Assembly: GCF_040451425.1 (NCBI RefSeq) | Contig: NZ_CP144374.1 | Span: 434,001 to 498,000, forward strand | Direction of reading: 5' to 3' | Length of the DNA: 64,000 nucleotides | Source: Thermodesulfovibrio sp. 3462-1 | GTDB taxonomy: Bacteria; Nitrospirota; Thermodesulfovibrionia; Thermodesulfovibrionales; Thermodesulfovibrionaceae | Shown here: in pieces, positions 1 to 9,489 of the stretch | Layout of the letters: every line of letters begins with the position of its first letter | Position numbering within the stretch: position 1 is the stretch's first letter | The notes under the pieces: model-generated | What the model was told of the DNA's origin: nothing | What the model saw: only the letters and a program-made list of their open reading frames with translations | Database searches by the model: none | Program-made: the position numbers and the translations under genes

Positions 1-987
1 GGAACTGCTATTAGAAACCATCTGATGATGCAGGCTATGAAACAGGGTAGAGGACCTATTCTTATGAATACCCACACTGCAATGCAGGAACTTGCAAAGC
101 AGATGGATGCAAAGAGACTCAAACACCTTGAAGCAGAAGCATGGGAAGACTTCCTTGACATGTGCATTGGTCAGGCAGGATTGTGGGCAGCCTATAATGT
201 AGAGCCTGAGAAGGTTCCATCTGAAATTATGCCAACAGAGCCTTATCTCCTTGGCTCACATGCTGGCTGTGCAGGATTCTGGGTAAGCGGACCTGGTGAC
301 ATCCCCGGTGCACCAGCAGAGTGGTTCTGGGGCTATAATAGAATGAGCACAGTTAATGGTCTTTTCATGGCTGGTGATATTGTTGGTGCATCAGGACATA
401 AGTTCTCCTCAGGTTCACATGCAGAGGGAAGAATTGCTGCAAAAGCAGCAATTGCCTTCATACTTGATAATTCAGGATACACACCAACAATAGCAGAAGA
501 TCCAAATGCTCTGGCAGCAGAGCTGTATCTGCCATTTGAGCTTTATGAAAAATATAAGACCTACTCAACAGATCCAAAAGTTAATCCATACTACATCAAG
601 CCCGATATGTATCAGGCAAGACTCCAGAAGATTGCTGATGAGTACTTTGGTGGAGTTGGAACATGGTATATGACCTCTAAGACAATGATTGAGGAAGGTC
701 TTAGGAAGCTTCAGGTTCTCAAAGAGGATGCTTCAAGACTGGCTGCAGCAAATCTCCATGAGCTTCTCCGTTGCTGGGAGAATGTACACAGAACACTCTC
801 ACTTGAAGCTCATGCAAGACACATTCTATTTAGAGAAGAATCCCGTTATCCTGGCTATTACTACAGAGGAGACTTTGACTTTGTTGATGATAACAACTGG
901 CGTGCTTTTGTCAACTCAGTTTATGATCCAGCTACTGATACATTTACACTTAAGAAAGTCCCATACGTCCAGATATTCCCAGACTAA
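1..987 (+). CDS. aprA: Adenylylsulfate reductase alpha subunit, C-terminal part (5' end outside window)
   Basis: This is the C-terminal half (328 residues) of the FAD-containing subunit of APS reductase, which reduces adenylylsulfate to sulfite and AMP in the cytoplasm. The reading frame is open from base 1, so the gene begins upstream of the window; the family is usually about 620-660 residues. Visible landmarks are the stretch around GHKFSSGSHAEGRIAAKAA, which belongs to the flavin-domain closure, the helical C-terminal domain with the RCWENVHR segment, and the typical ending YVQIFPD. qmoABC follows on the same strand, as in other sulfate reducers, and QmoABC is the electron donor for this enzyme. 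Two hairpins separate it from qmoA. The identification is secure; only the end of the protein can be described. Confidence 0.95.
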   Translation, partial: GTAIRNHLMMQAMKQGRGPILMNTHTAMQELAKQMDAKRLKHLEAEAWEDFLDMCIGQAGLWAAYNVEPEKVPSEIMPTEPYLLGSHAGCAGFWVSGPGDIPGAPAEWFWGYNRMSTVNGLFMAGDIVGASGHKFSSGSHAEGRIAAKAAIAFILDNSGYTPTIAEDPNALAAELYLPFELYEKYKTYSTDPKVNPYYIKPDMYQARLQKIADEYFGGVGTWYMTSKTMIEEGLRKLQVLKEDASRLAAANLHELLRCWENVHRTLSLEAHARHILFREESRYPGYYYRGDFDFVDDNNWRAFVNSVYDPATDTFTLKKVPYVQIFPD

Positions 988-1002
988 TACAGAGTCAGAT
1001 TT

Positions 1003-1036
1003 GGGAGGGGATTATCCCCCTCCCTTTAATTTTAAA
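1003..1036 (+). terminator. Hairpin directly after aprA
   Basis: An 8-bp G/C-rich stem (GGGAGGGG, 1003-1010, with CCCCTCCC, 1017-1024) closes a 6-base loop 16 bases after the aprA stop. It is followed by the T-rich but interrupted run TTTAATTTT. This has the shape of an intrinsic terminator, probably partial, or of a 3'-end stabiliser for the abundant apr transcript. Confidence 0.7.
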
Positions 1037-1056
1037 CATTGAAAAGAGATGATTAT

Positions 1057-1102
1057 AAAAATTCGTAATGCAGTCAAAGCTGTATTACGAATTTTTGTGT
1101 TT
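1057..1102 (+). terminator. Second, long hairpin between aprA and qmoA
   Basis: A 17-bp stem (1057-1073 with 1080-1096, one G-U pair) has a 6-base loop and is followed by GTGTTT. The 3' arm itself ends in five Ts. It lies about 30 bases upstream of the qmoA ribosome-binding site (AAAGGAGG, about 1117-1124). It could terminate apr messages that read through the first hairpin, or act as a processing site that lets apr and qmo be expressed at different levels. Confidence 0.65.
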
Positions 1103-1128
1103 AAGAATTTATTTAAAGGAGGCTACCG

Positions 1129-2376
1129 ATGAGCGCTGAAACAAACCGCATCTTGGTAATTGGTGGAGGATTCAGTGGGTTAACTGCAGGTATTGAGGCT
1201 GCCGAGACAGGAGCAGAGGTTATAATTGTTGAGAAAAATCCTTATCTCGGCGGAAGAGTTACTCAGTTGAATAAATACTTTCCAAAAATCTGTCCACCAA
1301 TGTGTGGTCTTGAGATTAATTTCAGGCGTATAAAAGTTAATCCAGCAGTAACATTCTACACCATGGCAGAGGTTACATCAATTAGTGGTGGACCAGGAGA
1401 TTATACAGTAACAATAAAATTGAATCCTCGTTATGTAAATGAAAACTGTACAGCCTGCAATGCCTGTGCAGAAGTTTGTCCAGCTGAAAGAGATAATGAT
1501 TTCAACTTTGGATTGAACAAGACTAAAGCTATTTATCTGCCGTTTGAACAGGCTTTTCCTCTTAGATATGTCATTGACAGAACAGCATGTCCAAAGGATT
1601 GTGCAGCTCCCTGTGTGGATGCCTGTAAATATAATGCAATAGACCTTAATATGCAACCTCAGACAATTGAAATTAAAGTTAACTCAATAATTGTCGCAAC
1701 AGGTTGGAAGCCTTATGATGCTTCAAAGATAGATAATCTCGGATTTGGAAAGGTTAAAAATGTTATAACAAACATGATGCTTGAAAGACTCGCTTCTAAA
1801 AATGGGCCTACCCAGGGACAGATTTTAAGACCATCTGATGGAAAGCCTGTTGAGAGTGTTGCCTTTGTTCAATGCGCTGGAAGCAGAGACGAAAATCATC
1901 TTCCCTTCTGTTCATACATCTGCTGTCTTGCTTCTCTGAAGCACACGCTGTATATAAAAGAGCAAAATCCTGATGCTGAGGTTACAATCTTTTACATTGA
2001 CATAAGAACTCCGGGCAGATATGAAAAGTTTTTCAATCAAGTTAAAGAACAAACAGGAGTTAATCTTATCAAAGGAAAAGTTGCTGAAGTCCAGCAGGAT
2101 AAGGATTCAGATGATGTTATTGTAACTGCAGAAGATATGCTCAGTGGAGAAAAAATCAGGAAAAAAGTAGATATGGTAGTTCTTGCCACAGGAATGCAGC
2201 CAGAGGGCTTTGAAATAAAAATTCCAGGGCTCAAGTACGCAATAGATGGATTTGTGGTTGACTCTGACGGCTTATATTCTGCAGGTTGTGCAAAAGCTCC
2301 AATGGATGTAGCAGGTTGTGGAAAGGATGCCACAGCTGCAGCCCTCAAGGCAATTCAGACTGGAGTAAGGAGGTAA
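1129..2376 (+). CDS. qmoA: Quinone-interacting oxidoreductase subunit A (HdrA-like flavoprotein)
   Basis: QmoA is the smaller HdrA-like FAD protein of the QmoABC complex, which passes electrons from membrane quinol to APS reductase. The 415-residue protein opens with a Rossmann FAD motif (GGGFSG, residues 12-17). A ferredoxin-like cysteine set (C107, C110, C113, C117) and a second Cys group (C154, C158, C162, C166) follow, and a VQCAGSRD motif shared with HdrA lies in the middle. The ATG is preceded by AAAGGAGG. The qmoB start lies 3 bases after the qmoA stop, so the two are co-transcribed. Length and motifs match known QmoA proteins, and the position after aprA supports the assignment strongly. 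Confidence 0.95.
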   Translation: MSAETNRILVIGGGFSGLTAGIEAAETGAEVIIVEKNPYLGGRVTQLNKYFPKICPPMCGLEINFRRIKVNPAVTFYTMAEVTSISGGPGDYTVTIKLNPRYVNENCTACNACAEVCPAERDNDFNFGLNKTKAIYLPFEQAFPLRYVIDRTACPKDCAAPCVDACKYNAIDLNMQPQTIEIKVNSIIVATGWKPYDASKIDNLGFGKVKNVITNMMLERLASKNGPTQGQILRPSDGKPVESVAFVQCAGSRDENHLPFCSYICCLASLKHTLYIKEQNPDAEVTIFYIDIRTPGRYEKFFNQVKEQTGVNLIKGKVAEVQQDKDSDDVIVTAEDMLSGEKIRKKVDMVVLATGMQPEGFEIKIPGLKYAIDGFVVDSDGLYSAGCAKAPMDVAGCGKDATAAALKAIQTGVRR

Positions 2377-2379
2377 TCT

Positions 2380-4614
2380 ATGGAAAAGAAAATAGGACTA
2401 TATATCTGCAAAGGCTGTGGTATAGGTGAAGTAATTAACACGGAAAAGATTGTAAATATAGCAAAAAATGCATTAAGAGTTCCAGTAGTAGCTGAGCATG
2501 ATGTTTTATGCAGCAAAGAAGGTATTAAATTAATAAAACAAGACATTGCTGAGCAGGGAGTAAACAGCATCGTTATAGCAGGATGCTCTCCAAGAGTTAA
2601 AACCTATGAATTTACCTTTCCTGGTTGCTTTGTAGAGAGAGTTCCTCTTAGGGAGCTTGCTGTCTGGGCAATAGAGGATGATGCTGAAAAACAGCTTGCA
2701 GCGGAAGATTACATTAAAATGGGAGTTATAAAGGCTCAAAAAGGAGATATTCCAGAGCCCTACATTATTGAAATTGCTAAATCAATTCTCGTAGTAGGTG
2801 GTGGAATCTCAGGAATGACAGCAGCGATAGAGGCAGCTCGTGCTGGATATGATGTTGTTCTTGTTGAAAAGGAGGCTGAGCTTGGAGGTTTTGCAAGAAA
2901 ACTTTACAAAAGAGTGCCAACAGATGATTTTACAAAGGGAGTTCTCGGAGATGTTAATCTTGAGCCACTTATAAACGAAGTTACATCAAATCCAAAAATA
3001 AAGGTTTATACATCGTCAAAAATTGAAAGAATTGATGGACAACCCGGTGATTTTGATGTAACCATTCTTAAAGGAGACTCTACAGAAACCATTAAAATTG
3101 GTGCTATAATTCAGGCAACAGGATGGAAACCCTATGATGCTAAAAAACTTGCCAAGAAATATGGATACGGTAAGTTCAAGGATGTAGTCACTAATTTTGA
3201 GTTTGAAGAAATTGCAAAAAATAACAATGGTGTAATCAAGAGACCTTCTGATCACAGAGTTGTTAAATCTGTTCTTTTTGTTCAGTGTGCAGGGCAGAGA
3301 GACCCTGAGCATATTCCATATTGTTCAGGAATGTGCTGTGCTACAACACTTAAGCAGGCAAGATATGTTACAGATGGTAATCCTGACGCTATAGCAATGG
3401 TTATTTACAAAGATATTCGTACTCCAGGAAAGCTTGAATATTATTACAAAGAAGCTCAGAATACACCTGGAGTTATGCTTGCCAAAGGAGAAGTTACAGG
3501 AATTAGAGAAGAATGGGATAAATTGATTGTTACTGTGGAAGACTCTTTAATTGGCGAAAAAGCTGAAATAGAAGCAGAAATGGTTGTTCTTGCCACTGGA
3601 ATGGTCCCAACAACAAAAGAACCGCAGGATTATCTTATTGGACTCGCAGAGGCTGCAGCAAAAGGTGATGAAGCAAAGGCAAAATATATTGAGACAACCA
3701 AAAAACCGGAATTCATTCTTAATCTTGGATATCGTCAAGGACCTGAACTTCCTTTCCTTGAGGGTGGATTTGGTTTTGTTGATTCTAATTTTATCTGCTT
3801 CCAGTATGAAACCCGTAGGACAGGTATATACGCGGTTGGACCAGTGCGTCAACCTATGAATATGGCTGAATCTCAGGAAGATGCCCGTGGTGCTGTATTA
3901 AAAGCAATTCAATGCATTGAACATGTTGCAAAGGGAATGGCTGTTCATCCAAGAGCATGGGATACTTCTTATCCAGAACCAAATCTTTCAAAGTGTACAG
4001 CATGCAAGCGCTGCACAGAGGAGTGCCCCTTTGGTGCAATTGATGAGGATGAAAAAGGCATTCCATTCTATAAACCAAACAGATGCCGTAGATGCGGGAC
4101 TTGTATGGGTGCATGTCCAGAAAGAATAGTTTCATTCAAAGACTACAGCGTGGATATGATTGGTTCAATGCTTAAGAATGTTTCTGTACCGAGTGAAGAT
4201 GAAAGACCTCGTATTATAGTGCTTTGCTGTGAAAATGACGCATTTCCTGCAATAGAGACAGCAGCATTTCACAGACTCAAACTTGACCCTGCATTGAGAT
4301 TTATTCAACTAAGGTGCCTCGGCTCTATGAACCTTGTCTGGATTGCTGATGCTCTTTCAAGAGGTGTGGACGGAATGTTACTGCTCGGATGTAAATTTGG
4401 CGAAAACTATCAGTGTCATTTTGCAAAAGGCAGTGAGCTTGCCAAATACAGACTTGGTAAGGTTCAGGAGACTCTTGACAGACTTCAACTTGAATCAGAC
4501 CGAGTTCAGATGTATGAGGTAGCAATTGATGAGTACTGGAGAATTCCTGATATAGTAAATGAATTTATGGAGAAAATTAGACAAATCGGTCCTAATCCAT
4601 TTAAGGGCTTCTAA
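2380..4614 (+). CDS. qmoB: Quinone-interacting oxidoreductase subunit B (HdrA-MvhD fusion)
   Basis: QmoB is the large cytoplasmic flavoprotein of QmoABC. An N-terminal segment with scattered cysteines is followed by a FAD Rossmann motif (GGGIS, 140-144) and the HdrA-type motif VQCAGQRD. Two 4Fe-4S motifs follow: C539, C542, C545, C549 and C569, C572, C575, C579. From about residue 610 there is an MvhD-like domain with conserved cysteines (VLCCEN, RCLGSMN, LGCKFGENYQCH), as in hydrogenase-heterodisulfide reductase complexes. The HdrA + MvhD layout and the 744-residue length are standard for QmoB. It sits between qmoA and qmoC and is expected to work only as part of that complex. Confidence 0.95.
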   Translation: MEKKIGLYICKGCGIGEVINTEKIVNIAKNALRVPVVAEHDVLCSKEGIKLIKQDIAEQGVNSIVIAGCSPRVKTYEFTFPGCFVERVPLRELAVWAIEDDAEKQLAAEDYIKMGVIKAQKGDIPEPYIIEIAKSILVVGGGISGMTAAIEAARAGYDVVLVEKEAELGGFARKLYKRVPTDDFTKGVLGDVNLEPLINEVTSNPKIKVYTSSKIERIDGQPGDFDVTILKGDSTETIKIGAIIQATGWKPYDAKKLAKKYGYGKFKDVVTNFEFEEIAKNNNGVIKRPSDHRVVKSVLFVQCAGQRDPEHIPYCSGMCCATTLKQARYVTDGNPDAIAMVIYKDIRTPGKLEYYYKEAQNTPGVMLAKGEVTGIREEWDKLIVTVEDSLIGEKAEIEAEMVVLATGMVPTTKEPQDYLIGLAEAAAKGDEAKAKYIETTKKPEFILNLGYRQGPELPFLEGGFGFVDSNFICFQYETRRTGIYAVGPVRQPMNMAESQEDARGAVLKAIQCIEHVAKGMAVHPRAWDTSYPEPNLSKCTACKRCTEECPFGAIDEDEKGIPFYKPNRCRRCGTCMGACPERIVSFKDYSVDMIGSMLKNVSVPSEDERPRIIVLCCENDAFPAIETAAFHRLKLDPALRFIQLRCLGSMNLVWIADALSRGVDGMLLLGCKFGENYQCHFAKGSELAKYRLGKVQETLDRLQLESDRVQMYEVAIDEYWRIPDIVNEFMEKIRQIGPNPFKGF

Positions 4615-4625
4615 GGAGGAAAGAT

Positions 4626-5774
4626 ATGGATACAATAAAACCAGATTTACAGTTTGCAAAAGAGATTATAAAAGCAGGCGGAGAATCTTTGAAAAAGTGT
4701 TATCAGTGCTCGACATGCACTGTTGTATGCCCGCTCTCACCTGATAAAGCACCTTTTCCAAGAAAAGAGATGCTTTATGCTCAGTGGGGGATTAAGGAAA
4801 AACTTTTCCAGAATCCTGATATATGGCTTTGCCATCATTGTGGTGACTGCACAGCCTACTGTCCAAGAGGAGCTAAACCTGGCGAGGTTTTAGGTGCTGT
4901 AAGAAAGCTCATGATACAAAACTATTCTCCACCTAAGTTTCTTGCAAAATGGGTATCAGATCCTAAGTATATTTTGCTCATATTCCTTATTCCATTGCTT
5001 TTCTTTCTCGGTGAAATGGCAGTTCTGGGTTACTTCAGTGGAGCAGAGATTCCAAGAGGGGAGAATGGCGAGATGTCCTATGTGGCTTTTTTGCCTGCAG
5101 TTCCATGGATTGATGTTCCTTTTATGGCATTGGCAGCTTTTGCAATAATTTGCTTTTACAATGGCGTTAAGCGATACTGGCTTGACCTTGCACAAGGAAC
5201 GGAGATTAAGCGCAAGGATATATACGGATGCATATGGGAAACCATAAAAGACATACTCCTTCATAAGAAATTTCAACTCTGCGGTGTAAATAAAGGAAGA
5301 TATACAGCTCATATTCTTGTTCTTTATGCCTTTATCGGACTTGCTATAACAACTGGTATAGCTGCTTTTTATGAATGGGTGCTGAGATGGGAGTCTCCCT
5401 ATCCGCAGACAAACATTGTGAAGATTATCGGAAATATAAGTGGAATCGCGCTTATTATAGGAATGTTCCTTGTGATTGTAAACAGAAGTAAAAATTCGGC
5501 AAAACAGGGACTCGGAAGCTATTTTGATTGGCTACTTATTACGATAATTGCTGGAGTGGGTGTTACAGGATTTCTTGCTGAAATTCTGAGACTTGCTGAT
5601 GTAGAAACTCTTGGATATGCCTCATACATTGCTCATCTTGTATTTGTATTTGTTCTTTTTGCATATGCACCTCACTCAAAGATGGCACATATGGTTTACA
5701 GAGCAACTGCAATGGTTTTTGCAAAAGCATCATTGAGAGAGGAAGCTTCCCTAAGGCAGGAAGAAGCAGCATAG
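4626..5774 (+). CDS. qmoC: Quinone-interacting oxidoreductase subunit C (Fe-S / membrane cytochrome b)
   Basis: QmoC anchors the Qmo complex in the membrane and oxidises menaquinol. The N-terminus carries two 4Fe-4S motifs of HdrC type (C25, C28, C31, C35 and C69, C72, C75, C79). The rest is hydrophobic, with about six membrane segments from residue 113 on, of the HdrE/NarI cytochrome b type. The C-terminal tail is Glu-rich. An AAGGAGG site lies 4-5 bases upstream of the ATG, 11 bases after qmoB. A strong terminator follows, so this is the end of the apr-qmo unit. Heme-ligand histidines were not mapped individually. Confidence 0.94.
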   Translation: MDTIKPDLQFAKEIIKAGGESLKKCYQCSTCTVVCPLSPDKAPFPRKEMLYAQWGIKEKLFQNPDIWLCHHCGDCTAYCPRGAKPGEVLGAVRKLMIQNYSPPKFLAKWVSDPKYILLIFLIPLLFFLGEMAVLGYFSGAEIPRGENGEMSYVAFLPAVPWIDVPFMALAAFAIICFYNGVKRYWLDLAQGTEIKRKDIYGCIWETIKDILLHKKFQLCGVNKGRYTAHILVLYAFIGLAITTGIAAFYEWVLRWESPYPQTNIVKIIGNISGIALIIGMFLVIVNRSKNSAKQGLGSYFDWLLITIIAGVGVTGFLAEILRLADVETLGYASYIAHLVFVFVLFAYAPHSKMAHMVYRATAMVFAKASLREEASLRQEEAA

Positions 5775-5777
5775 AGA

Positions 5778-5815
5778 AAGGGCGGCTTATGCCGCCCTTA
5801 AATTTTTATTTTTCA
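5778..5815 (+). terminator. Intrinsic terminator of the apr-qmo operon
   Basis: A perfect 9-bp stem (AAGGGCGGC, 5778-5786; GCCGCCCTT, 5791-5799) with loop TTAT is followed by AAATTTTTATTTTT. It starts 4 bases after the qmoC stop. The T-run overlaps the stop of the convergent peptidase gene. On the minus strand the hairpin lacks a good T-run, so it mainly serves the plus strand. Confidence 0.9.
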
Positions 5816-7032
5816 AAAACGAGTTTCTCACTAACAGGTCCAAGAAGTGTTATTGAAAAATCTTTTTCTTTTAAAATTGATGCCATATCCCTCACTTCAT
5901 TAAATGTAACTGATTCGAATTGCTTTATTTGCTGCTGAAGAGTATAATACTGTCCAAAATATAGCTCCTGATAGGCTAAATTGTGCATTACTGAGCTTGG
6001 AGATTCCTGAGAAAAAATAATTTGCGATATTGTCTGAGTTTTTGCCCTTTTAAATTCTTCCTTTTTCAAGTTTTCAGGAATTTTTTTTAATATTTTAAAG
6101 ATTGTTTCCACTATTCTATTTATTTTTTTAGGTTCACAGGCAGTATAAACTCCAAATAAACCTGTATCATGATAAAAGGAAGTAAAAGAATAGATATTAT
6201 AAACCCAGCCTCTTTTTTCTCTTATTTCCTGAAATAGTCTTGAGCTGACGCTTCCACCAACAATACAGTTAAGCAGAATTAAAGCATATCTGTGAGGACT
6301 GTTGAAAGGGAAAGTCTCTGTTCCCATACATAAATGGATTTCGTTTAAGTCTTTTTCATGGATTTTAATACATGGAGAAAAAAGGGAATTACTATTTATC
6401 ACGACATTTTTAAAAATTCTGGGTTTGATGTTTTTCTCAAGGCTTTCAATTAATCTTTTTTCATCAAAACTTCCTGCGCAGCTTATAATAGAGTTTCCGT
6501 AAAACTCATTATAACGGTCAACAATATCTTTTCTGGTTATTGTTAATACTGCTTCCTCTCTGCCAAGAATAGGTTGTCCAAGTCCATCTGGGAATGAGTT
6601 TTCCATAAAAAGATCATGAACAAGCTCATCTGGTGTATCATTTATTGTTCGGATTTCGTCAAGAATAACAGAACGTTCTTTTTCTATTTCTTCCTCAGGA
6701 AAAAGGGGATTTGAATAAATATCTCCAATAAGTTCTATTGCCTGAGGCATGTAAGTATCAAGAACTTTTATATAAATTGAAGTAAACTCTCTTGAAGTAA
6801 AGGCATTTATATCTCCTCCCAGAGTATCAATTTCAAGAGATATTCTGTGCGCATCCCTCTTTGGAGTTCCTTGAAAGAAAAGATGTTCTATGAAATGGGA
6901 TAATCCATTTTTTGAAGAAGGTTCATGTCTGGAGCCATGTTTTATCCATACTCCAAGCACAAAAGATCTGTAGCCTTTCATTTCATTCATTAATACAGGG
7001 ATGTTGGAGGACAGATAGGTTTTTTTAATCAT
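5806..7032 (-). CDS. M16 family zinc peptidase (pitrilysin/insulinase type)
   Basis: This is a cytoplasmic zinc metallopeptidase of family M16 in the short processing-peptidase form (408 residues). The inverted zinc motif HFIEH is at residues 46-50. The downstream ligand region lies in the segment around ERSVILDEI, and a C-terminal half follows the usual inactive M16 domain pattern. It starts 5 bases after the pnp stop on the same strand. Placement of an M16 peptidase (YmxG/MlpA type) right after pnp is common in bacteria, as in Bacillus. No signal peptide is seen. The natural substrate of this bacterial group is not established. Confidence 0.9.
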   Translation of the reverse strand: MIKKTYLSSNIPVLMNEMKGYRSFVLGVWIKHGSRHEPSSKNGLSHFIEHLFFQGTPKRDAHRISLEIDTLGGDINAFTSREFTSIYIKVLDTYMPQAIELIGDIYSNPLFPEEEIEKERSVILDEIRTINDTPDELVHDLFMENSFPDGLGQPILGREEAVLTITRKDIVDRYNEFYGNSIISCAGSFDEKRLIESLEKNIKPRIFKNVVINSNSLFSPCIKIHEKDLNEIHLCMGTETFPFNSPHRYALILLNCIVGGSVSSRLFQEIREKRGWVYNIYSFTSFYHDTGLFGVYTACEPKKINRIVETIFKILKKIPENLKKEEFKRAKTQTISQIIFSQESPSSVMHNLAYQELYFGQYYTLQQQIKQFESVTFNEVRDMASILKEKDFSITLLGPVSEKLVFEK

Positions 7033-7037
7033 AAAGA

Positions 7038-9131
7038 TTAATTTTTTGCGATAGTTCTGGCTTCAATTTCTCTTAAAGCCTCTTTTCTGCTCAGGCGAAC
7101 CCTTCCAAGTTCGTCAATTTCAATTACTTTTACAGGAATCTCATCTCCCACTTTTAGTACTTCAGATACTTTATGAATTCTTTTATCAGCAATTTGAGAT
7201 ATATGTAGTAATCCTTCAACTCCTGGCATTATTTCAACAAAAGCTCCAAAATCTGCTATTCTTGTTACTTTACCCATGTAAATTCTTCCCAGTTCTGCTT
7301 CCTGAGTAATTCCTTTAATGATCTCAATGGCTCGTAGAGCTGAAGCTTCTTGGGAAGATGCAATTTTGATAATTCCCTCTTTATCTTCAATGTCTATTTT
7401 TACCCCTGTTTCTTCTATAATGCTTTTAATTACCCTTCCTCCTGTGCCAATTATATCTCTAATTTTTTCAGGTTTGACCTGTATTTTATATATTCTTGGA
7501 GCATATGGAGAAAGCTCTTTTGGCTGACTGATGGTTTCATACATTTTTTCGAGAATAAATAATCTTGCATGCTTTGCCTGCCCTAAAGCTTTTTTAAATA
7601 TTTCATAATCTATGCCAGGAATCTTCACATCCATCTGAAAGGCTGTTATACCTTTTTCAGTTCCTGCTACTTTGAAATCCATATCACCATAATGGTCTTC
7701 CATCCCGAGTATGTCAGTAAGTATCACAACTTCATCGTCCTCTTTAATGAGGCCCATCGCAACCCCTGCTACATGAGCTTTTATTGGAACTCCTGCATCC
7801 ATCAAAGAAAGACTTGCTCCGCATACAGTTGCCATTGAGGATGAACCATTTGATTCAAGAATGTCTGATACAACTCTTATGGTATATGGAAATTCGTCCT
7901 TAGAAGGAATTACATACTGTAGAGCTCTCTCTGCAAGATATCCATGACCAATTTCTCTTCTTCCAGGTGCTCGTAAGGGCTTAACTTCTCCTACACTGAA
8001 TGGCAAGAAATTATAATGAAGCATAAATGTTTTAAATATTTCTCCTTCAAGAGAATCAACTTTTTGTTCATCTTCTGAAGTGCCAAGAGTTGTTGCAACA
8101 AGTGCCTGTGTTTCTCCTCTTGTAAATAAAGCAGAACCATGAACTCTTGGTAATATTCCCACCATGCATGTAATTGGTCTTATTTCATCAGGTTTTCTAC
8201 CATCCACTCTCAGTCCTTTTTTTACAATTCTCTGGCGCATAATTTTTTTTACTACTTTATCAAAGGCACTACTAATCTTGAGGAAATCTATCTCTTCTGT
8301 ACTTAAATTTTGTATGCATTCATTAAGTAGTTCCTCAAGCGCCTGCTGTCTTTCAAGCTTTTTTTGTAGAAATAAGGCATTTTCAATTTTTCCTGAAATG
8401 ATATTTAAAATGGCTTCTTTGAGATTTTCATCTTCTTGGGCTTTAATTTCTCTTTTTGATTTTCCTGCTAAAAGAGCAAGTTTTTTCTGGATAGCGATTG
8501 TTTCTTTTATATGAGTGTGAGCAAACTTTAAAGCTTCTATTAGAATTTCTTCAGAACACTCTTGAGCGCTACCTTCAACCATGGTAACAGCTTCTTCTGT
8601 GCCTGCAACCACAAGATTGAGGCTGCTTTTTTCAGATTCTTCATTGTCAGGATTTAAAACAAACTTTTCTCCAATTAGACCAACTCTCACAGCTCCCACA
8701 GGTCCATTAAATGGAATATCAGATATAGTCAAAGCAGCTGAAATTCCAATTATACTTAGAATATCCGCAATGTTTTCATCTCCATAAGAAAGAACAGAGG
8801 CAATTCCCTGGGTTTCATAATTAAATCCTTCAGGGAAAAGAGGCCTTATAGGCCTGTCAATCAGACGGGAAACCAGAATTTCTCTATCCGTTGGTTTACC
8901 TTCTCTTTTAAAAAAACCTCCTGGAATTTTACCTGCAGAATAGGCTTTTTCCTGATAGTCAATGGTTAGTGGAACAAAATCTACTCCTTCATTAGGAGTT
9001 TTTTCAGCAACTATAGTACATAATACATATGTATCACCATATTTTACTAAAACTGAGCCATTTGTTTGTTTTGCAAAAACGCCTGTCTGTAAAATAAGTT
9101 TTTTCCCTTTAATATCCAGTTCTACTTCCAT
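7038..9131 (-). CDS. pnp: Polynucleotide phosphorylase
   Basis: PNPase is a phosphorolytic 3'-5' exoribonuclease of RNA turnover, acting as a trimer in the cytoplasm. The 697-residue protein has two RNase PH domains, the second with the segments FTRGETQALV and RREIGHGYLAERAL. A KH domain (IIGTGGRVIKSI) and a C-terminal S1 domain (GKVTRIADFGAFVEI) follow. Length and domain order are complete. The minus-strand site AGAGGGGAC precedes the ATG. rpsO lies just upstream, giving the widespread rpsO-pnp operon. Confidence 0.97.
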   Translation of the reverse strand: MEVELDIKGKKLILQTGVFAKQTNGSVLVKYGDTYVLCTIVAEKTPNEGVDFVPLTIDYQEKAYSAGKIPGGFFKREGKPTDREILVSRLIDRPIRPLFPEGFNYETQGIASVLSYGDENIADILSIIGISAALTISDIPFNGPVGAVRVGLIGEKFVLNPDNEESEKSSLNLVVAGTEEAVTMVEGSAQECSEEILIEALKFAHTHIKETIAIQKKLALLAGKSKREIKAQEDENLKEAILNIISGKIENALFLQKKLERQQALEELLNECIQNLSTEEIDFLKISSAFDKVVKKIMRQRIVKKGLRVDGRKPDEIRPITCMVGILPRVHGSALFTRGETQALVATTLGTSEDEQKVDSLEGEIFKTFMLHYNFLPFSVGEVKPLRAPGRREIGHGYLAERALQYVIPSKDEFPYTIRVVSDILESNGSSSMATVCGASLSLMDAGVPIKAHVAGVAMGLIKEDDEVVILTDILGMEDHYGDMDFKVAGTEKGITAFQMDVKIPGIDYEIFKKALGQAKHARLFILEKMYETISQPKELSPYAPRIYKIQVKPEKIRDIIGTGGRVIKSIIEETGVKIDIEDKEGIIKIASSQEASALRAIEIIKGITQEAELGRIYMGKVTRIADFGAFVEIMPGVEGLLHISQIADKRIHKVSEVLKVGDEIPVKVIEIDELGRVRLSRKEALREIEARTIAKN

Positions 9132-9151
9132 GTCCCCTCTTTTTCCTTCAA

Positions 9152-9421
9152 TTATTTTCTAATATTAAGTCTTTCAATGAGCTTATCATATCTTTCTCTG
9201 TCAATCTTTTTGAGATAGTTTAGAAGCTTTCTTCTTTGTGCAACTAATTTAATGAGACCTCTTCTTGAATGATGGTCTTTTTTGTGAATTTTAAAGTGTT
9301 CAGTTAAATAATTAATTCTTTCAGTTATAATAGCAATTTGTACCTCAGGTGAACCTGTATCAGTTGGATGCATTTTAAAACTTTCAATAATCTCTTTTTT
9401 TCTTTCTGGAGAAATTCCCAT
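9152..9421 (-). CDS. rpsO: Ribosomal protein uS15
   Basis: Small-subunit protein S15 binds the central domain of 16S rRNA early in assembly. The 89-residue product starts [10 protein letters not shown] and contains the family signature GSPEVQIA and the basic [11 protein letters not shown] region. A longer frame extends 15 codons upstream, but the ATG at 9421 is chosen because a purine-rich site (AGGAAAGGTGGTG) precedes it and S15 proteins are about 89 residues. pnp follows after about 20 bases. rpsO and pnp are usually co-transcribed and processed by RNase III or autoregulated in bacteria; no specific regulatory fold was identified here. Confidence 0.96.
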   Translation of the reverse strand: MGISPERKKEIIESFKMHPTDTGSPEVQIAIITERINYLTEHFKIHKKDHHSRRGLIKLVAQRRKLLNYLKKIDRERYDKLIERLNIRK

Positions 9422-9489
9422 ACCTTTCACCACCTTTCCTAAAAGATTAACTTTAAAAATTAACATAAAATTAAAGATTTAGTAAAGTT

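Noticed and set aside
3584-4525. Several open frames in both directions within qmoB
   Set aside because: They lie wholly inside a well-conserved gene and have no ribosome-binding sites or recognisable products.
9422-9466. Fifteen-codon N-terminal extension of rpsO
   Set aside because: S15 proteins are about 89 residues and the inner ATG has the better ribosome-binding site.
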